DNA of 64,000 nt. Origin: AWTP1-18 sp036504515. GTDB taxonomy: Bacteria; Pseudomonadota; Gammaproteobacteria; Burkholderiales; Rhodocyclaceae. The stretch is from NCBI GenBank assembly GCA_036504515.1, contig DASXVA010000001.1, positions 496,001-560,000 on the forward strand, given 5' to 3'. Every line of letters begins with the position of its first letter. Positions within the stretch are counted from its first letter, which is position 1. Made by a program: the position numbers and the translations under genes. Of the stretch, positions 50,135-58,838 are shown in pieces. The notes below the pieces were generated by a model that searched no databases, was not told where the DNA came from, and saw only the letters and a list, made by a program, of their open reading frames with translations.

Positions 50135-50143
50135 TGTGGATAA
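50135..50143 (-). promoter_or_regulatory. DnaA box between dnaA and dnaN
   Basis: TGTGGATAA, the reverse of TTATCCACA, a perfect consensus site. A weaker GTGGATAG follows at about 50201. These sites could couple dnaN-gyrB expression to DnaA activity. The rest of the 207-base dnaA-dnaN gap shows only AT-rich promoter-like sequence. Confidence 0.75.
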
Positions 50144-50299
50144 GGTTAAAAGCCTATTTATTTCAGTGGCTTGATTCAGTAATAAGTCTATTGAAAAACC
50201 GTGGATAGCTGTGTGAGCAATTGTGAAGCATTTTGCCGTGAATCGGCCAAAGCCAAGTTGTTCACAATTGTTCCAGAGGTTTTACAGGGTTTGTTCATA

Positions 50300-51736
50300 T
50301 CAGCCTTTGATGGTCTGTAACAGTACGTGCAGATCATTATTGAGCTGAGCATCCCGCACACGGTGATCGACGATAGTGCGGCAGGCATGTAGGACGGTGG
50401 TGTGGTCGCGGCCGCCAAAGGCATCGCCAATTTCTGGCAGACTGTGGGCAGTGAGTTCGCGGCAGAGCCACATGGCAACTTGGCGCGGACGGGCGATAGC
50501 TCGGGTCCGCTTGGGGGAATACATTTCGGCGACTTTTATCTTGTAGAAGTCGGCGACGGTCTTCTGGATTAATTCGAGGGTGATCTGGCGGTTGGTGGCA
50601 CCGATCACATCTTTCAAGGCTTCCTTGGCTACATCAATATTGATGGGCTTGCCATGGAAACGAGCAAAGGCGAGAACACGGTTGAGAGCGCCTTCCAGTT
50701 CCCGCACATTGGAGCGGAGGTTCTTGGCAATCAGGAAAGCGACGTCGTCACAAATATCAATGCGAGAGGCTTCTGCCTTTTTCTTGACGATGGCAACCCG
50801 CATTTCCAGTTCGGGCGGTTCAATTTGAACCGTCAAACCCCAGTCGAAGCGGGAAATCAGTCGATTTTCCAGACCCTGGATATCTTTTGGATAGGTATCG
50901 CAGGTGATGATGATTTGTTTCTTGGCTTCAACTAAGGCATTGAAAGCATAGAAAAACTGTTCTTGGGTGCTATTTTTGCCACTGAAAAACTGAATATCGT
51001 CGATCAACAGAAGATCAAGAGTGCGGTAATAGCGCTTGAAGGCATCAAAGGCCTTGTTTTGATAGGCTTTCACCACATCCGACACAAAATCTTCAGCGTG
51101 CAGGTAGCGCACCTGGGCATTGGGATTGGCTGCCAACACGGCATTACCAATGGCGTGAATCAAGTGGGTCTTACCTAAGCCAACACCACCATAAACAAAC
51201 AGTGGGTTGTAGGAGACGCCAGGATTCATGGCTACCTGTTGAGCGGCAGCTCGCGCCAGATCATTGGCACGGCCTGTGACCAAGGTGTCAAAAGTAAAGG
51301 TTGGGTTGAGACGGGTCTTCTCAAAACTGGCACTGGGCGCAGATGAGGTAATCAAGGCATCCAGTGCGCTGGAAAGCAGGGTATTTGTATTTCTGGATCC
51401 ACCATTAGCCAAGGCTTCCTGGCCTGAATCTCCACCTTCGGTGACTTCCTCGAGACCGGCATCGTCAATATCCGCTTTATCTAGTTGGCTTGGATCGCAC
51501 AATCCCAGGGAAAGATTGACCGATTCACCATAGAACTCACGGCTAAGCGCTTCAATCTGGCCAAAGTAGCGTTCCCTGACCCATTGCAAGACAAACCGAT
51601 TCGGCGCCAAGAGGCGCAAACGACGGGGATGGTCGCCTTCATCTTCCATACGCAGAGCCTTGATCCAAGTATTGAACTGTTGGGAAGATAATTCCTGTTC
51701 AAACTGGCTCAAGCAGGCAGACCAGAAGTCACTCAT
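50300..51736 (-). CDS. dnaA: Chromosomal replication initiator DnaA
   Basis: 478 residues. Domain I (FWSACLSQFEQELSSQQFNTWIKAL) is at the N-terminus, followed by a flexible domain II of ~75 residues. The AAA+ domain III has Walker A YGGVGLGKTHLIHA and Walker B LLLIDDIQFF. Domain IV contains the DnaA-box-binding signature SLPEIGDAFGGRDHTTVLHACRTI. It initiates replication at the adjacent origin by binding TTATCCACA boxes. It is transcribed away from the origin; rpmH reads in the other direction. Confidence 0.98.
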   Translation of the reverse strand: MSDFWSACLSQFEQELSSQQFNTWIKALRMEDEGDHPRRLRLLAPNRFVLQWVRERYFGQIEALSREFYGESVNLSLGLCDPSQLDKADIDDAGLEEVTEGGDSGQEALANGGSRNTNTLLSSALDALITSSAPSASFEKTRLNPTFTFDTLVTGRANDLARAAAQQVAMNPGVSYNPLFVYGGVGLGKTHLIHAIGNAVLAANPNAQVRYLHAEDFVSDVVKAYQNKAFDAFKRYYRTLDLLLIDDIQFFSGKNSTQEQFFYAFNALVEAKKQIIITCDTYPKDIQGLENRLISRFDWGLTVQIEPPELEMRVAIVKKKAEASRIDICDDVAFLIAKNLRSNVRELEGALNRVLAFARFHGKPINIDVAKEALKDVIGATNRQITLELIQKTVADFYKIKVAEMYSPKRTRAIARPRQVAMWLCRELTAHSLPEIGDAFGGRDHTTVLHACRTIVDHRVRDAQLNNDLHVLLQTIKG

Positions 51737-52344
51737 GTATTGCAGGGTTCCTGAAAAATCGTGGAGCAGCTTTGTCAGCTACTTGTTATTACTGGGCAAA
51801 AACCCTGTATTGGTTTTTCTGTTGAGAGGCCGCATGTTCTTCTTGTATCAGCGACGACAACTCTTAAAGTAGTGCAAGGCGACCATTTTATCGGGTTAAC
51901 GGAAAGTTATCCACAAGACAAAACATCCTTCTGTCTCCCGTGGTTTAGGCAATTTATGAGCATTGAAAATGACAAGCGCCACAAGCTTGTATAACCCTTG
52001 AGTAAGCTCTGAGCGGATTGTGGATAACTAGGTGTTTTTCCAGAACTCTGAAATTGATGCACATTTCCCCACAGCTCTGCCAAGGACTTCTCAAGAGACT
52101 TTTAAGTAATACAACTAATTGATTAATTTAATGTAATTGACTTATCCACAGAAAACGTCCGACACTAGTTGTTAACAAAGGACTTTATATATCTCTTTAT
52201 TCAACACCTTTCTTGCAACAAGTTTTGCTCATGGTTCGAGAAACAGGAAAGCAGAAGCTAATTCCGGATATTTGCTTGAAATTGTTGACAGTTACGCTCG
52301 AAAAATATCTAATCGCGCGTTTTCTTTAGCCGGGGGATGCCTCC
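51737..52344. other. oriC: Chromosomal replication origin (oriC) region
   Basis: The 608-base gap between dnaA and rpmH. Perfect DnaA boxes are TTATCCACA at 51907 and 52142 on the plus strand and TGTGGATAA at 52019 (reverse). Looser candidates include TTTCCCCACAG near 52065. An AT-rich segment 52098-52141 (GATTAATTTAATGTAATTGA) lies directly beside the box at 52142 and a second around 52170-52205 (TTTATATATCTCTTTATT); either could be the unwinding element. The region also holds the dnaA and rpmH promoters. Origin assignment rests on the gene context and box density. Confidence 0.9.
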
Positions 52345-52479
52345 ATGAAACGTACTTATCAACCTTCCGTTATCCGCCGCAAGCGCACCCATGGTTTCCT
52401 CGTTCGCTCCCGTACCCGTGGTGGTCGTGCCGTTTTGGCAGCCCGTCGCGCTAAGGGTCGTCATCGTCTGAGCGTCTGA
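52345..52479 (+). CDS. rpmH: 50S ribosomal protein L34
   Basis: 44 residues, MKRTYQPSVIRRKRTHGF... ending HRLSV, with the very basic composition and exact length of L34. It lies next to oriC in the universal order rpmH-rnpA-yidD-yidC. The start follows a purine-rich GGGGGA stretch at 52332-52337. Translation and ribosome assembly component. Confidence 0.97.
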   Translation: MKRTYQPSVIRRKRTHGFLVRSRTRGGRAVLAARRAKGRHRLSV

Positions 52480-52499
52480 GCCTAGGTTCCGAGGTCGGG

Positions 52500-52964
52500 G
52501 TGGCAGAAAATAATTGCTTCCGCCCCGCCAACAGGCTGCATCAAGCCTCTGAATTTTCAACGACTTTTCAGTATCGTCGGGTTATCAGAGGTAAGCTTTT
52601 TGATTTGCACTGGCGACCCCACAATCCGGGTTCAACACCGGTTGCGGGGTTTCAGGTTGCTCGTCTGGGTTTGGTTGTGCCTAAGCGATTGGCCCGCAGG
52701 GCGGTTATGCGTAATCTGATGAAACGTATTGCCCGAGAGACCTTTCGTCATCGACTTGCGGTATTGCCGGCAATGGATTTGATCCTGAAACTGGCTCGCA
52801 AGCCAGGTGGAAAGTCTGAGAGCGAAGCGTCAGTTCGACCTTCCAATCCCGATTTTCGAAAAGAGCTGGCAACAGACATTGAGGGGCTTTTCAGTTCCTT
52901 GTTACGTGTTGCCGAAAAGCTTGATCGTTCCCCGCCCCTTTCATCGACAGACAGCTTGCCGTGA
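52500..52964 (+). CDS. rnpA: Ribonuclease P protein component
   Basis: 154 residues starting with GTG 52500, 20 bases after rpmH. The RNase P core motif RLGLVVPKRLARRAVMRNLMKRIARETFR contains the conserved basic RNR-type helix, here RRAVMRNLMKR, that binds the catalytic RNA. The N-terminal FRPANRLHQASEFSTTFQ matches the family. The tail after ~residue 110 is longer than in E. coli and low-conservation. It cleaves the 5' leaders of tRNA precursors together with the RNA encoded elsewhere. Confidence 0.95.
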   Translation: MAENNCFRPANRLHQASEFSTTFQYRRVIRGKLFDLHWRPHNPGSTPVAGFQVARLGLVVPKRLARRAVMRNLMKRIARETFRHRLAVLPAMDLILKLARKPGGKSESEASVRPSNPDFRKELATDIEGLFSSLLRVAEKLDRSPPLSSTDSLP

Positions 52965-53182
52965 GAAATCCTTTAGTCACGTTTTTGCTCTGTCTGATTC
53001 GTTTTTATAAGCTAGCGATAAGTCCTTTTCTTGGGCGCAGTTGCCGGTTTTATCCCAGTTGTTCCGAGTACACTCTCGAAGCTTTGCAAAAGCATGGCCT
53101 GGTTAAGGGTTTGTGGCTTTCCGTAAAAAGGATAGGTCGCTGTAATCCTTGGCACAGTGGGGGTTTCGACCCTGTTCCCTAA
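52961..53182 (+). CDS. yidD: Membrane protein insertion efficiency factor YidD
   Basis: 73 residues, starting at GTG 52961 and overlapping the rnpA stop. The family signature YKLAISPFLGRSCRFYPSCSEYTLEALQKHGLVKGLWLSVKRIGRCNPWHSGGFDPVP is complete, including the conserved cysteines. It is a small amphipathic protein at the inner membrane face that helps YidC insert membrane proteins, consistent with its position directly before yidC. Confidence 0.95.
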   Translation: MRNPLVTFLLCLIRFYKLAISPFLGRSCRFYPSCSEYTLEALQKHGLVKGLWLSVKRIGRCNPWHSGGFDPVP

Positions 53183-53215
53183 TTCCGATTCTGCCCAATT
53201 GTCATAGGCTATTTC

Positions 53216-54814
53216 ATGGACAACCGTCGTCTGATTTTGTTGCTGGTGTTCAGCTTTTCTATCTTCATGCTTTGGGATGCCTGGCAGAAACATAACCAGC
53301 CCAAACCGCCTCTCACCGCAACTCAAGCGGTGCCTTCAGCAACTGGAGGCCAGATACCGACTCCAGCAGCTAATAATGTTACTGGTGCCATTCCTCCTGT
53401 AGGCGGTGCATCAATTGCCAGTACAGCGCCTAAAGTTACGATAAAGACCGATCTTTTCCAGGCTGAGATTTCCGCTCAAGGTGGTGATCTGGTTCATCTG
53501 GAACTTGAAAAGCATCGTGCTGATGGTGATGCGAAGAAGAATTTCATTCTTTTCGATTCTGGTGAACACCATATTTATTTGGCTCAATCCGGTCTTACTG
53601 GTGAAGGTCAGCCTAACCACAAGAGTTTGTGGCAGATCCAATCCAGTGATACCGAACTGAAGGATGGCAAGGACACACTGGAAGTAAAACTGGTTGCCAC
53701 TGCTGCCAATGGCAGCAAAGTCACCAAAACGTATACCTTCCATCGTGGCAGTTATTTGGTGGATGTTTCCTTTGCTGGGGTTCAAAGCAGCAATGCCTAC
53801 TTTCAAATTGCCCGGGATGGCGTCGTAGAAAAAAGCGGTTATATGGGTGCCAGTACCTATACCGGCCCGGCTTTCTATACAGAGCAAGACAAGTTTCAAA
53901 AGACCTCTTTCGAGGATATTGCCAAGGACAAGGCCAAGCACGCGACCAAAGCCGATAACGGTTGGGTGGCCATGGTCCAGCATTACTTCTTTTCAGCCTT
54001 CATTCCCAAGGCTGGTGTTGAGCGTGAGTTCTATGCGCGCAAGGTGGGTGATCTCTACGCGGCAGGTGTCATCGTTCCTGTAAGTGATGGACAGATCAGT
54101 GTGCCCCTTTACGCCGGTCCTCAAGAGCAGGACAAGATCAAGCAAATTGCTCCGGGTCTTGAACTGGTAGTAGATTACGGCTGGCTAACCTTGATTGCTG
54201 CCCCGTTGTTCTGGGTCTTGGAAACGTTGCACAAGCTGACCAATAACTGGGGTTGGGCAATTATTCTGCTGACCATTGGCGTCAAAGGCATCTTCTTCCC
54301 CTTGTCTGCGGCCAGTTACAAATCCATGGCCAAGATGAAGTTGGTTGCTCCCAAGCTGCAAAAGCTGAAGGAGATGTATGCCGATGACAGGGCCAAGCTG
54401 AATCAGGAAATGATGGAGATGTACAAGAAGGAAAAAATTAATCCTCTTGGCGGCTGTCTTCCCATCATGATTCAGATTCCCGTGTTTATCGCCTTGTACT
54501 GGGCATTGCTGGGCGCTGTGGAAATGCGCAATGCCCCCTGGATTCTGTGGATCAGCGACCTTTCAACGAAGGATCCGTTCTATGTGTTGCCTTTGATCAT
54601 GGGCGCCACGATGCTGTTGCAGACCAAGCTGAATCCTGCTCCTGCTGATCCTGTCCAGGCCAAAGTGATGTTGTTCATGCCGATTCTGTTCACCGGCATG
54701 TTCCTTTTCTTCCCTTCCGGTCTGGTGCTTTACTGGTGCGTCAACAACACCCTGTCCATTGCCCAGCAATGGCAGATCAACCGCATGATTGAAGGTGGCA
54801 AAAAAGCTGCCTAA
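53216..54814 (+). CDS. yidC: Membrane protein insertase YidC
   Basis: 532 residues. An N-terminal membrane anchor (RLILLLVFSFSIFMLW) is followed by the large periplasmic domain. The conserved core helices start at WLTLIAAPLFWVLETLHKLTNNWGWAIILLTIGVKGIFFPLS. The cytosolic coiled coil (MKLVAPKLQKLKEMYADDRAKLNQEMMEMYKKEKINPLGGCLPI) and the last helices with FPSGLVLYWCVNNTLSIAQQW are intact. It inserts and folds inner-membrane proteins with or without SecYEG. The 3' end overlaps the start of mnmE. Confidence 0.97.
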   Translation: MDNRRLILLLVFSFSIFMLWDAWQKHNQPKPPLTATQAVPSATGGQIPTPAANNVTGAIPPVGGASIASTAPKVTIKTDLFQAEISAQGGDLVHLELEKHRADGDAKKNFILFDSGEHHIYLAQSGLTGEGQPNHKSLWQIQSSDTELKDGKDTLEVKLVATAANGSKVTKTYTFHRGSYLVDVSFAGVQSSNAYFQIARDGVVEKSGYMGASTYTGPAFYTEQDKFQKTSFEDIAKDKAKHATKADNGWVAMVQHYFFSAFIPKAGVEREFYARKVGDLYAAGVIVPVSDGQISVPLYAGPQEQDKIKQIAPGLELVVDYGWLTLIAAPLFWVLETLHKLTNNWGWAIILLTIGVKGIFFPLSAASYKSMAKMKLVAPKLQKLKEMYADDRAKLNQEMMEMYKKEKINPLGGCLPIMIQIPVFIALYWALLGAVEMRNAPWILWISDLSTKDPFYVLPLIMGATMLLQTKLNPAPADPVQAKVMLFMPILFTGMFLFFPSGLVLYWCVNNTLSIAQQWQINRMIEGGKKAA

Positions 54815-56144
54815 TGATGTCATTGCCGCTGTTGCCACGGCACCTGGCCGTGGCGGCATCGGCGTAGTACGGGTCTCAGGCCCGCAACTGCTCCCTCTGG
54901 CGGAACAACTCTGTGGCCGCCTGCCCCAAGCCCGCCTTGCTCTTCTAGCGACCTTTAGAGACAGTCATGGCAATGCCATCGACCAGGGCATCCTTCTGTA
55001 TTTTCCTGCGCCTCATTCCTTTACCGGTGAAGATGTGCTGGAGCTTCAAGGCCATGGCGGTCCTGTTGTGATGCAGATGCTGTTGGCCCGTTGTCTTGAA
55101 TTAGGCGCTAGGCTGGCTGAACCTGGCGAGTTCTCACGCCGTGCCTTCCTGAATGACAAGCTGGATTTGGCCCAAGCCGAAGCGGTCTCGGACTTGATTG
55201 AGGCGTCGACAGCCGCTGCCGCCCGATCAGCCCTGCGTTCTCTTTCCGGTGAGTTTTCCCGGTCTGTGCATAACTTGGTGGATAAACTCGTCGAGTTACG
55301 CATGCTGGTGGAAGCCACCCTTGATTTCCCGGATGAGGAAATCGACGTTATCCGCGATACCGATGCTGCGCAACGTCTACAAACCTTATGCACATCTTTG
55401 GCTGAATTACGAGCAAAAGCCCGGCAAGGGAGTTTGTTGCGGACAGGTTTGCATGTTGTGCTGGCCGGGTTGCCCAATGCCGGCAAGTCGTCCCTGCTCA
55501 ACCGCTTGGCAGGGGAAGAGCGGGCTATCGTCACCGATATTGCTGGTACCACCCGGGATGCTCTCAAGGAGACGATCCAGATCGAAGGTATTCCCTTGCA
55601 CATCATCGATACCGCCGGCTTGCGGGAGAGTGATGATCCTGTGGAAAAAATCGGCATCGAGCGGAGCTGGCAGGAAATTGAAAAAGCCGATCTGGTACTG
55701 CACTTGGTTGATGCTCGTACTGGTGTTACTCCGGCAGATCGTTCCATTACCACGCGGCTCCCGAGCGGTACGCGTCGGGTCGTGATTCATAACAAATGCG
55801 ATCTGGCCCAGCAGAAAGCTAAGCGTTGGGAGGAGGGGGGCAGCACTCATCTGGCTATCTCCGCCAAAATGAATCTTGGCATTGATCTTCTTCATGATCT
55901 TTTGCTGGAAAAGGCTGGCTGGCAGGGTCATGGTGAAGATGTGATTCTTGCCCGTGAGCGCCATCTTGAAGCTTTGGCTGAAGCGAGTGAGCGCCTTGAT
56001 CTTGCCCTTGGTCAATTAGGGCAGATCGAACTTTGTGCAGAGGAATTGCGCCTGACTCAGGATGCACTATCCCGCATTACCGGTGAATTCACGCCGGATG
56101 ATTTGCTTGGAGAAATCTTCTCCCGTTTTTGTATTGGTAAATAA
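54795..56144 (+). CDS. mnmE: tRNA modification GTPase MnmE
   Basis: 449 residues. With MnmG it builds the cmnm5 side chain on wobble uridine 34 of several tRNAs. The N-terminal formyl-tetrahydrofolate-binding domain begins VIAAVATAPGRGGIGVVRVSG. The inserted G domain has GLPNAGKSS (G1), the GTTRD switch, DTAGLRE (G3) and NKCD (G4). The C-terminal FCIGK motif with the catalytic Cys ends the protein. No ATG is available in frame: GTG 54795 (TTG 54789 is an alternative) overlaps the yidC 3' end by about 20 bases, so translation is likely coupled. Partner mnmG lies 3.6 kb downstream. Confidence 0.95.
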   Translation: MAKKLPNDVIAAVATAPGRGGIGVVRVSGPQLLPLAEQLCGRLPQARLALLATFRDSHGNAIDQGILLYFPAPHSFTGEDVLELQGHGGPVVMQMLLARCLELGARLAEPGEFSRRAFLNDKLDLAQAEAVSDLIEASTAAAARSALRSLSGEFSRSVHNLVDKLVELRMLVEATLDFPDEEIDVIRDTDAAQRLQTLCTSLAELRAKARQGSLLRTGLHVVLAGLPNAGKSSLLNRLAGEERAIVTDIAGTTRDALKETIQIEGIPLHIIDTAGLRESDDPVEKIGIERSWQEIEKADLVLHLVDARTGVTPADRSITTRLPSGTRRVVIHNKCDLAQQKAKRWEEGGSTHLAISAKMNLGIDLLHDLLLEKAGWQGHGEDVILARERHLEALAEASERLDLALGQLGQIELCAEELRLTQDALSRITGEFTPDDLLGEIFSRFCIGK

Positions 56145-56261
56145 GCTGTCTTTGTTTGTTCAGGCTGGGTTAAGTCAGTAGTGTTTGCTATTTGCATGTC
56201 AGAATGCGACATGTGACTTATCTATAACAATGACGTTTACTTTTCCTGACAGGAACAACTC

Positions 56262-57086
56262 ATGAACCCAGCCGTTGAAAAAATGTTTGCCAGCGCAACT
56301 TCCTTGCCGCAAATACCCAAGGTAGTTCAGGAAGTAATTAATCACTTGAAGGATGAGGACGTTGATTTTTCACGTCTTGCCGACAAGGTGCGTCAGGATC
56401 AGGTCATTTCAGCCAAAGTACTGCGTCTGGCAAATTCCAGCTACTACGGCGCCAGCGGCAAGGTTGCCACCATAGAAGATGCCATTACCCTGATTGGTCT
56501 CAAGGCTTTTCAAACCTTGATCATTGCCAGCGGTGTTGTAGCTGCTTTTCCAAAAATCCCGGCTTTTGATCTGTCGGCTTTTTGGAAACATAGTCTTCTG
56601 GTCGCCAATATTGCCCGTGCTTTGGCTCGTCACCGCAAGCTGGATAGCGAGCTTGCTTTTACCGGAGCCATGATGAGTGGCATAGGTATTTTGCTGACGT
56701 ACCTCTCTTTTCCTGATGGCGCAATGCGCGTCACCGAGTCCTGCAAGGGCACCAGTGTCGGGGAAAGAAAAGCGATCGAACGCCAGATTCTTCAATTTGA
56801 TCATTGCGAAGTTGGCGCTGAACTTTCCCGGCGTTGGCATTTTCCTGTCGAGATACAGGACATCATTGCCAACTATTGCACCCTTGAAAAGGGCAGTGCC
56901 ATGGCGCGGCTTGTCTATGCTTCCGTTGTCATTGCCCAGGGTCTTGAGGTAGGAGATGGATCAGAGAAGTTGTTCTCAGGAATCGATAGCAATCTTGCCT
57001 CTGAACTTTCCCTCGATCTTGAGTGGTTTGAGTCCCGAACCGATGTGTTTGCCTTGCTCCTCGCCGAGTCAGCTTCACTGATCTAG
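56262..57086 (+). CDS. HDOD-domain protein
   Basis: 274 residues. The HDOD domain (about 12-205) shows LPQIPKVVQEVINHLKDEDVDFSRLADKVRQDQVISAKVLRLANSSYYG and IEDAITLIGLKAFQTLIIASGV. This is an HD-like helical fold without the full catalytic His-Asp set, used as a signalling or protein-interaction module. Such proteins often act in c-di-GMP, chemotaxis or cell-division control; no partner is evident here. There is no membrane segment. It starts 118 bases after mnmE and is followed by a transporter gene. Confidence 0.92.
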   Translation: MNPAVEKMFASATSLPQIPKVVQEVINHLKDEDVDFSRLADKVRQDQVISAKVLRLANSSYYGASGKVATIEDAITLIGLKAFQTLIIASGVVAAFPKIPAFDLSAFWKHSLLVANIARALARHRKLDSELAFTGAMMSGIGILLTYLSFPDGAMRVTESCKGTSVGERKAIERQILQFDHCEVGAELSRRWHFPVEIQDIIANYCTLEKGSAMARLVYASVVIAQGLEVGDGSEKLFSGIDSNLASELSLDLEWFESRTDVFALLLAESASLI

Positions 57087-57106
57087 TTCTTTACGGCAGG
57101 GTTTTT

Positions 57107-57880
57107 ATGGAATTACTGTTCCTCGCCTTGGCTGCATTGATGGCTGGTTTTGTTGATGCAGTAGCGGGCGGTGGCGGTCTGATCCAGGTGCCGGCTTTGC
57201 TGGCGGTGTTACCCGAAGAAACTCCTGCTGTTCTATTTGGCACAAATAAGGGGGCCAGTGTTTCTGGCTCCCTTAATGCTGCTTGGCGCTACGGCGGGAA
57301 AATCGCCATTCCCTGGAAACAGGTGGTGTTGCCTGCGACCGGAGCAGCCTTGGTTTTTTCTTTTCTCGGAGCAGCAGCAGTTGCCTGGTTGTCCAAAGAT
57401 GTGATGCGGCCTTTGGTCCTCGTCCTCATGGTGGCCGTTCTGATTTACACCCTGCTTAAACCTGACTTCGGCAGGATCCACGGAAACATGCCGGAAAACC
57501 CCCTTTGGCTATCTTTGTTTGTGGGTGGTCTCATAGGTTTCTACGACGGCTTCTTTGGCCCGGGTACCGGTAGCTTTCTTATCTTTGCCTTCATCCGGTT
57601 TTTTGGTTTTGACTTTCTGCGGGCTTCGGTTTGTGCCAAGGTCGTGAATGTGGTGACCAATGTTGCCGCATTGGCATTCTTTATTCCCCATGGCCAGATT
57701 ATTTGGAAGTTGGCTTTGATCATGGCCATCTGCAATGTGGCGGGTTCCACCTTGGGGAGTCGACTTGCCCTTAAACACGGCGCCGGCTTTGTCCGTCTGG
57801 TTTTTTTGCTGGTGACAACGGGCCTGATGTTCAAGATTGGTTTTGATACTTTTTTCAGGCCTGATGGAATAATCCACTAA
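57107..57880 (+). CDS. TSUP family (TauE/SafE) membrane transporter
   Basis: 257 residues with about eight hydrophobic segments. The N-terminal LAALMAGFVDAVAGGGGLIQVPAL and the repeat motif GLIGFYDGFFGPGTGSFLIFAFI are the duplicated hallmark of the sulfite/sulfoacetate-exporter superfamily. It is an inner-membrane carrier probably moving a small anion such as sulfite or an organosulfonate; the substrate cannot be deduced. It starts 20 bases after the HDOD gene and could share its mRNA. Confidence 0.92.
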   Translation: MELLFLALAALMAGFVDAVAGGGGLIQVPALLAVLPEETPAVLFGTNKGASVSGSLNAAWRYGGKIAIPWKQVVLPATGAALVFSFLGAAAVAWLSKDVMRPLVLVLMVAVLIYTLLKPDFGRIHGNMPENPLWLSLFVGGLIGFYDGFFGPGTGSFLIFAFIRFFGFDFLRASVCAKVVNVVTNVAALAFFIPHGQIIWKLALIMAICNVAGSTLGSRLALKHGAGFVRLVFLLVTTGLMFKIGFDTFFRPDGIIH

Positions 57881-57929
57881 GCCCGGTTGTTTACAGGTTG
57901 TAGTTCCCCTCATTTCAAGGAGTACAACC

Positions 57930-58307
57930 ATGAGCAAACTAGTCCTGTCCCTGATCACTACCGGCTTTTTGGCTGCCGGCTGTGCCTCCATGTCTTCCAT
58001 GTCGACTCCTGCCTCCAGCAAGGATGGTGCTTTGGTGGCGGCCAACGGAATGACGCTTTACACCTTTGACAAGGATGTTGCTGACAGCGGCAAGAGCGCC
58101 TGTAGCGGCAAATGTGCCGAGAACTGGCCACCTTTTTTGGCCATGGAAGGTGACAAATCCATGGGTGACTTTACGGTAATCACCCGTGATGATGGCAAGC
58201 GACAATGGAGCTATAAGGGCAAGCCCATGTATTTCTGGGCCAAGGATCAAAAGCCCGGCGACAAGACCGGTGATGGTTTCAATGGTGTCTGGAAAGTCGC
58301 GAAGTAA
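57930..58307 (+). CDS. Small lipoprotein of the COG4315 'secreted repeat' family
   Basis: 125 residues with a lipobox (GFLAAGC, Cys18) after a short signal peptide. The mature part has the characteristic MTLYTFDKDVADSGKSACSGKCAENWPPFLA repeat with paired cysteines and RQWSYKGKPMYFWAKDQKPGDKTGDG. The family is found on bacterial surfaces and has no clear function. It is 9 bases ahead of an ECF sigma gene, in a cassette with its anti-sigma factor, so the lipoprotein may be a target or a sensor in that system. Confidence 0.9.
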   Translation: MSKLVLSLITTGFLAAGCASMSSMSTPASSKDGALVAANGMTLYTFDKDVADSGKSACSGKCAENWPPFLAMEGDKSMGDFTVITRDDGKRQWSYKGKPMYFWAKDQKPGDKTGDGFNGVWKVAK

Positions 58308-58316
58308 ATCCTGCCC

Positions 58317-58838
58317 ATGCTTTCCCGCGAAGCGATCCTCGATCATCTACCTCGGCTGCGGCGTTACGCCAGGGCTTTGACGGGAGATCGTTTTGCTGCC
58401 GACGATCTGGTGCAGGACACCGTAGAGCGGGCTTTGTCCCGGTGGGCCTTGCTGCGGCCCGGTTCCAATCCGCAGGTCTGGTTGTTGACCCTGATGCACA
58501 ACCATTTTGTAAATCAGAAACGGTCTGCCCGGGAACGACTGGAACAAACGACTGTTGATGGCATTCTGCCGGAGCTTGAAGTTCGGTCTGAGCAAGGTGA
58601 TGGTCTGGCTCTGCAGGATTTGGCGGCGGCCCTGTACTGTCTTTCCGAGGAGCATCGCAGCGTATTGTTATTGGTGGCAGTGGAAGAGATGACTTACGAA
58701 GAGTGCGCCCGGATTCTCGGTGTTCCCATCGGCACGGTGATGTCTCGGTTGACCCGTGCCCGGCAGAAGCTGGCCCGGATTCTTGCGGGGGAGGAGTCCT
58801 TGGACGTGAAGGGCGTGAAACTGGAGGTGGTCAAATGA
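58317..58838 (+). CDS. ECF sigma factor
   Basis: 173 residues. Region 2 includes LRRYARALTGDRFAADDLVQDTVERAL and WLLTLMHNHFVNQKR. Region 4 includes LSEEHRSVLLLVAVEEMTYEECARILGVPIGTVMSRLTRARQKLA. The stop overlaps the anti-sigma start (ATGA). The target promoters are unknown; autoregulation of the lipoprotein-sigma-anti-sigma cassette is typical. Confidence 0.93.
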   Translation: MLSREAILDHLPRLRRYARALTGDRFAADDLVQDTVERALSRWALLRPGSNPQVWLLTLMHNHFVNQKRSARERLEQTTVDGILPELEVRSEQGDGLALQDLAAALYCLSEEHRSVLLLVAVEEMTYEECARILGVPIGTVMSRLTRARQKLARILAGEESLDVKGVKLEVVK

